A stretch of DNA of 9,137 nucleotides, taken from assembly GCA_023426005.1 (NCBI GenBank), contig JAFABO010000071.1, positions 1 through 9,137 on the forward strand, given 5' to 3'. Shown one piece after another: positions 6,888 to 9,137 of the stretch. Positions within the stretch are counted from its first letter, which is position 1. Every line of letters begins with the position of its first letter. The notes beneath the pieces were generated by a model. It saw only the letters and a list, made by a program, of their open reading frames with translations, made no database searches and was not told the origin of the DNA. This stretch comes from Bacillota bacterium. Lineage in GTDB: Bacteria > Bacillota > Clostridia > Acetivibrionales > DSM-1351. Both the position numbers and the translations under genes were made by a program.

Positions 6888-8738
6888 TCAAGCCCGGTAC
6901 TGCCTTGCGTAGATCACCCATTCCAATATAATTGCAAGCAGTGCGGTCAATAAAAGCATATTCAGCAAATTTATGCCGCCGCTGTTTTTCAGAGTACTGC
7001 CGGGCTTACTGCCGCTATTTTCTGTTATTCCATTAACCTCTTTTCTATCTTCGGCCTTATTAACTGAACTGTCAATATTTGAGGACCCACTCTCTGAAAC
7101 CGGAAAATTCACTGCAACAGCTCTCTCTATTTCCTTATCCCCAACCTTTTGAATAATTTCATATATTCCTGTTGAAGCAGTTTTATCATAAGGCTTTACA
7201 GGATATTGGGAACTGAGTTCGGCTCTTTTGCCTTCCGGGTCTTTAACGAATATTTTTTCTGCTTCGGGCAAGGGAGTTATGTCTATATCCTCTCCGCAGT
7301 TATACTGATTATTTGCCAGGGTGTCTCTATCTATCAGGTATGAAATCAGGTTGTTTATGAAAATGGGAAATTCCAGAGTCAGCGGAAAATCTGAATTGTG
7401 CAGATCAAACCCGAGCACTGCTACCTTCTGCCCCTTGATCTCCCCGGCAAAGGCCGCATTTTTCTCATCTATTTTTATTAATGGGCTGGCCCAATATGGA
7501 ATTTCAATAGGATTGAATCTTGAAATAACGAAATCGCTGTTATTCATATATTTGGTAACCGCGTGAGCTGCGACAGAACCCCTGCTGCCGGTCAGCTCTT
7601 CTTCAACTTTGAAAAAGGAATTGCTCTGCCGAGGATTCAAAAATAACATATTTCCTTTTTGAGGCAGCTTACCTTCATAGCTTCCGTCGAAAATATACAG
7701 ATCAAATTCTTCGTTTATTTGCTCATCTGGAAGAGTTTTAAATAATTCTATATCTTTCAATGTGTTCAGGGCTTTTTCCAGAAATATATTCTGCTGGGTT
7801 GAAAGCAGGACTTTTTTTACTTCCTTTTGTTTTGTAACGGAAAATATCCTGTTATCTTCCAAAAGACCGTCCTCTTTTGACAGCTCTCCATATATGTATT
7901 TATTGTCGGCAGGCACATTATCAAAATATACAGTTTTAGTCTCACCTGGCTTCAAAGCTTCACTTTTTATGGAAATAAGCTTTTCTTCACCATAAAGGCA
8001 TATCTCGGCATCGGTGCTTTCAGCTCCGTGATTTGTCATCCTTACCATGACCTTTAAACCATTGCCGGTCTTTGTGCCGGCAATATAGTCCAGGCTCACA
8101 TTGGGCCTCTCTGGACCAAGCTCCACAACTTCACCGTTCAGGTCCTTCAAATCCAGCCCATGATCAGTAAAATATACCACTTTGCTGCTTTCATATTGAT
8201 CACACATTGCCTTTACCAGTGAATAGGCATCTTCAATACTGCCTGCACTATTGGTGGGTTGTATGGCTTTAAGGCTGTTTAAAAGCTCCTTTTTGTCGGT
8301 ACTGCCGCTGATTTCTACCTTTACGTTTCTGGCAGCCGAAATCAAGGTAATCCTGGTCCCGGACGACAATGAGTTTATCAGCTCCTCAGCCTTTATCCTG
8401 GCCTCATCCAGCTTCTTTCCCCTCTCCCCCAGAGAACTCATACTGCCGGAGTTGTCAACCACCATAACAATATTTTCATAATTGCTGTTTTTCCACCAGA
8501 GAAAAGGCCTGGCAAGCGCAAAAATACACAGCAGCAATATCAGCAGCTGCAGAAAAAACAACAGGTTCCTTTTAAGCTTTTGAAAAGGGCTGGTTGCATC
8601 CAGCTCCATTATTACCTGATGCCATAAGTACAGGCTCGAAACCTGTCTTTCCTCATAGCGCTGCTTTAGTATATACATCAGCACAAAAATGGGGATAAGT
8701 GTTAAAAACCACAGCCCATTGGGAGAGATAAGTCTCAT
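6888..8738 (-). CDS. BatA-like membrane protein with vWA domain
   Basis: 616 residues from ATG at 8738. Residues 1-80 form a BatA/aerotolerance-type N-terminus: MRLISPNGLWFL, a helix at 7-24, charged and amphipathic sequence, then a helix at about 57-80 ending ALARPFLWW. The vWA domain follows (about 88-205) with MIDAS DNSGS at 95-99 and Asp192 in YFTDHG. A long extracellular beta-rich region (about 215-545) leads to a Ser/Gly/Asn-rich linker (548-588) and a final helix (about 591-610). An upstream in-frame TTG at 8819 would add 27 residues but has no ribosome binding site. GGAGG 5 nt before 8738 and the family-typical MRLISPNG start decide for the shorter form. The gene lies 103 bp after the DUF58 gene and 66 bp before the dual-vWA gene. 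DUF58-vWA neighbours are usually accompanied by a MoxR AAA+ ATPase and are thought to act in complex assembly or envelope stress tolerance. The exact role here is unknown. Confidence 0.88.
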   Translation of the reverse strand: MRLISPNGLWFLTLIPIFVLMYILKQRYEERQVSSLYLWHQVIMELDATSPFQKLKRNLLFFLQLLILLLCIFALARPFLWWKNSNYENIVMVVDNSGSMSSLGERGKKLDEARIKAEELINSLSSGTRITLISAARNVKVEISGSTDKKELLNSLKAIQPTNSAGSIEDAYSLVKAMCDQYESSKVVYFTDHGLDLKDLNGEVVELGPERPNVSLDYIAGTKTGNGLKVMVRMTNHGAESTDAEICLYGEEKLISIKSEALKPGETKTVYFDNVPADNKYIYGELSKEDGLLEDNRIFSVTKQKEVKKVLLSTQQNIFLEKALNTLKDIELFKTLPDEQINEEFDLYIFDGSYEGKLPQKGNMLFLNPRQSNSFFKVEEELTGSRGSVAAHAVTKYMNNSDFVISRFNPIEIPYWASPLIKIDEKNAAFAGEIKGQKVAVLGFDLHNSDFPLTLEFPIFINNLISYLIDRDTLANNQYNCGEDIDITPLPEAEKIFVKDPEGKRAELSSQYPVKPYDKTASTGIYEIIQKVGDKEIERAVAVNFPVSESGSSNIDSSVNKAEDRKEVNGITENSGSKPGSTLKNSGGINLLNMLLLTALLAIILEWVIYARQYRA

Positions 8739-8743
8739 ACTAT

Positions 8744-8748
8744 CCTCC
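8744..8748 (-). promoter_or_regulatory. Ribosome binding site that decides the start of the BatA-like gene
   Basis: GGAGG on the minus strand, 5 nt before ATG at 8738. The alternative TTG at 8819 is preceded only by AT-rich sequence without a Shine-Dalgarno match. Confidence 0.75.
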
Positions 8749-8805
8749 AATCCGCTGCTGTGCAGCCATACATAAAGATATAGAAAGACGCTTGCGGCTT
8801 TTCCA

Positions 8806-8848
8806 AGTGTGAATAGCAATATTTATAATATAATGTTCCATTCACACT
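8806..8848. repeat. 9-bp perfect inverted repeat around an AT-rich core in the DUF58-vWA junction
   Basis: AGTGTGAAT (8806-8814) and ATTCACACT (8840-8848) are exact reverse complements separated by 25 nt of mostly A and T. The right arm covers the stop codon of the DUF58 gene (TGA, 8842-8844). In RNA this could form a long-loop hairpin between the two cistrons; in DNA it could be a regulator site around a promoter-like AT-rich core. It has no T run and is not a typical terminator. Confidence 0.45.
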
Positions 8849-9137
8849 ATACCCTCCCTGGCGAAATCTTCAAATACTATTTTTTCCAGGCTGTCAGAGG
8901 TGGATATATGAAAAAATACCCCTCCGTATTTTTTTGCCGAAGCCTTAATTCCTGTCTGTAAACCTCTCAACTTTGCCTCATAAGCCTTTAACAGCTTTGG
9001 TGTTATGGTGAGATTCATTTCAGCCTCTGTTTCACTGTCCACAAGCCGGACCTGTCCGCCCAGCCGTGGGTCAAGTTCGTCCTCACACAATACCTGTATC
9101 AAAATAATCTGTTGCTTCTTAAAGGCAAGATATTTTA
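8842..9137 (-). CDS. DUF58 domain protein, C-terminal part; 5' end beyond the window
   Basis: The frame is open from the right edge to TGA at 8842-8844, giving about 98 residues. It includes sequence before the in-frame TTG at 9102 (KYLAFKKQQIILIQVL), which belongs to the same domain, so TTG is not the start. The pattern QVLCEDELDPRLGGQVRLVD followed by SETEAEMNLTI, then an amphipathic LLKAYEAKL helix and HISTSDSLEKIVF, matches the C-terminal end of DUF58 proteins: a vWA-like fold with the line VL...EL.P...G...L.DSET. DUF58 proteins are typically encoded next to MoxR-type AAA+ ATPases and vWA membrane proteins, as here. The downstream BatA-like gene supports an operon. Function is unknown, possibly an adaptor between the ATPase and the membrane vWA proteins. 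Confidence 0.85.
   Translation of the reverse strand, partial: KYLAFKKQQIILIQVLCEDELDPRLGGQVRLVDSETEAEMNLTITPKLLKAYEAKLRGLQTGIKASAKKYGGVFFHISTSDSLEKIVFEDFAREGIV

Noticed and set aside
8739..8819. 27-residue N-terminal extension of the BatA-like protein from TTG at 8819
   Set aside because: No ribosome binding site, whereas the internal ATG has GGAGG at 5 nt and matches the family's usual N-terminus.

Overview
The window looks like a chromosome segment of a cellulosome-forming anaerobic member of the Clostridia, probably of the Ruminiclostridium type. The evidence is a secreted GH30 xylanase that ends in a type I dockerin. Both dockerin repeats carry Ala-Ile at the cohesin-recognition positions, as in the Ruminiclostridium (Clostridium) cellulolyticum group rather than the Ser-Thr of C. 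thermocellum. Ribosome binding sites are strong Gram-positive GGAGG types, and the other genes are Firmicute families. The species assignment is an inference.

Left part (1-3290, minus strand): a plant cell-wall degradation unit. A GH30 glucuronoxylanase with CBM6 and dockerin (1041-2903) is followed after 73 bp by the 5' part of a family PL11 rhamnogalacturonan lyase (967 to the left edge). The two are probably co-transcribed, with a short GC-rich hairpin between them. One enzyme attacks glucuronoxylan, the other the rhamnogalacturonan I backbone of pectin. Upstream of the xylanase is about 450 bp without a gene. It holds a plausible sigma-A promoter at about 3259-3286 with an inverted repeat over its -10 box, then about 240 bp with at least five inverted repeats able to form RNA hairpins. 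The last of these is followed by a T run, just before the ribosome binding site. This possible structured leader RNA is the main unexplained element of the window.

Middle (3369-3911, plus strand): a single small multi-pass membrane protein resembling the CBO0543 family. It is divergent from the xylanase and convergent with the next operon.

Right part (3957-9137, minus strand): a three-gene operon read right to left. It contains the C-terminal end of a DUF58 protein (running off the right edge), a BatA-like membrane protein with one vWA domain, and a 954-residue membrane protein with two vWA domains around a glutamine-amidotransferase-like domain. This matches the widespread MoxR-DUF58-vWA type of locus; a MoxR AAA+ ATPase gene may lie just beyond the right edge. 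The role is probably in envelope or protein-complex assembly, but it is not established. A 9-bp perfect inverted repeat around an AT-rich core separates the DUF58 gene from the vWA gene.

No tRNA, rRNA, CRISPR array or transposon was recognised.
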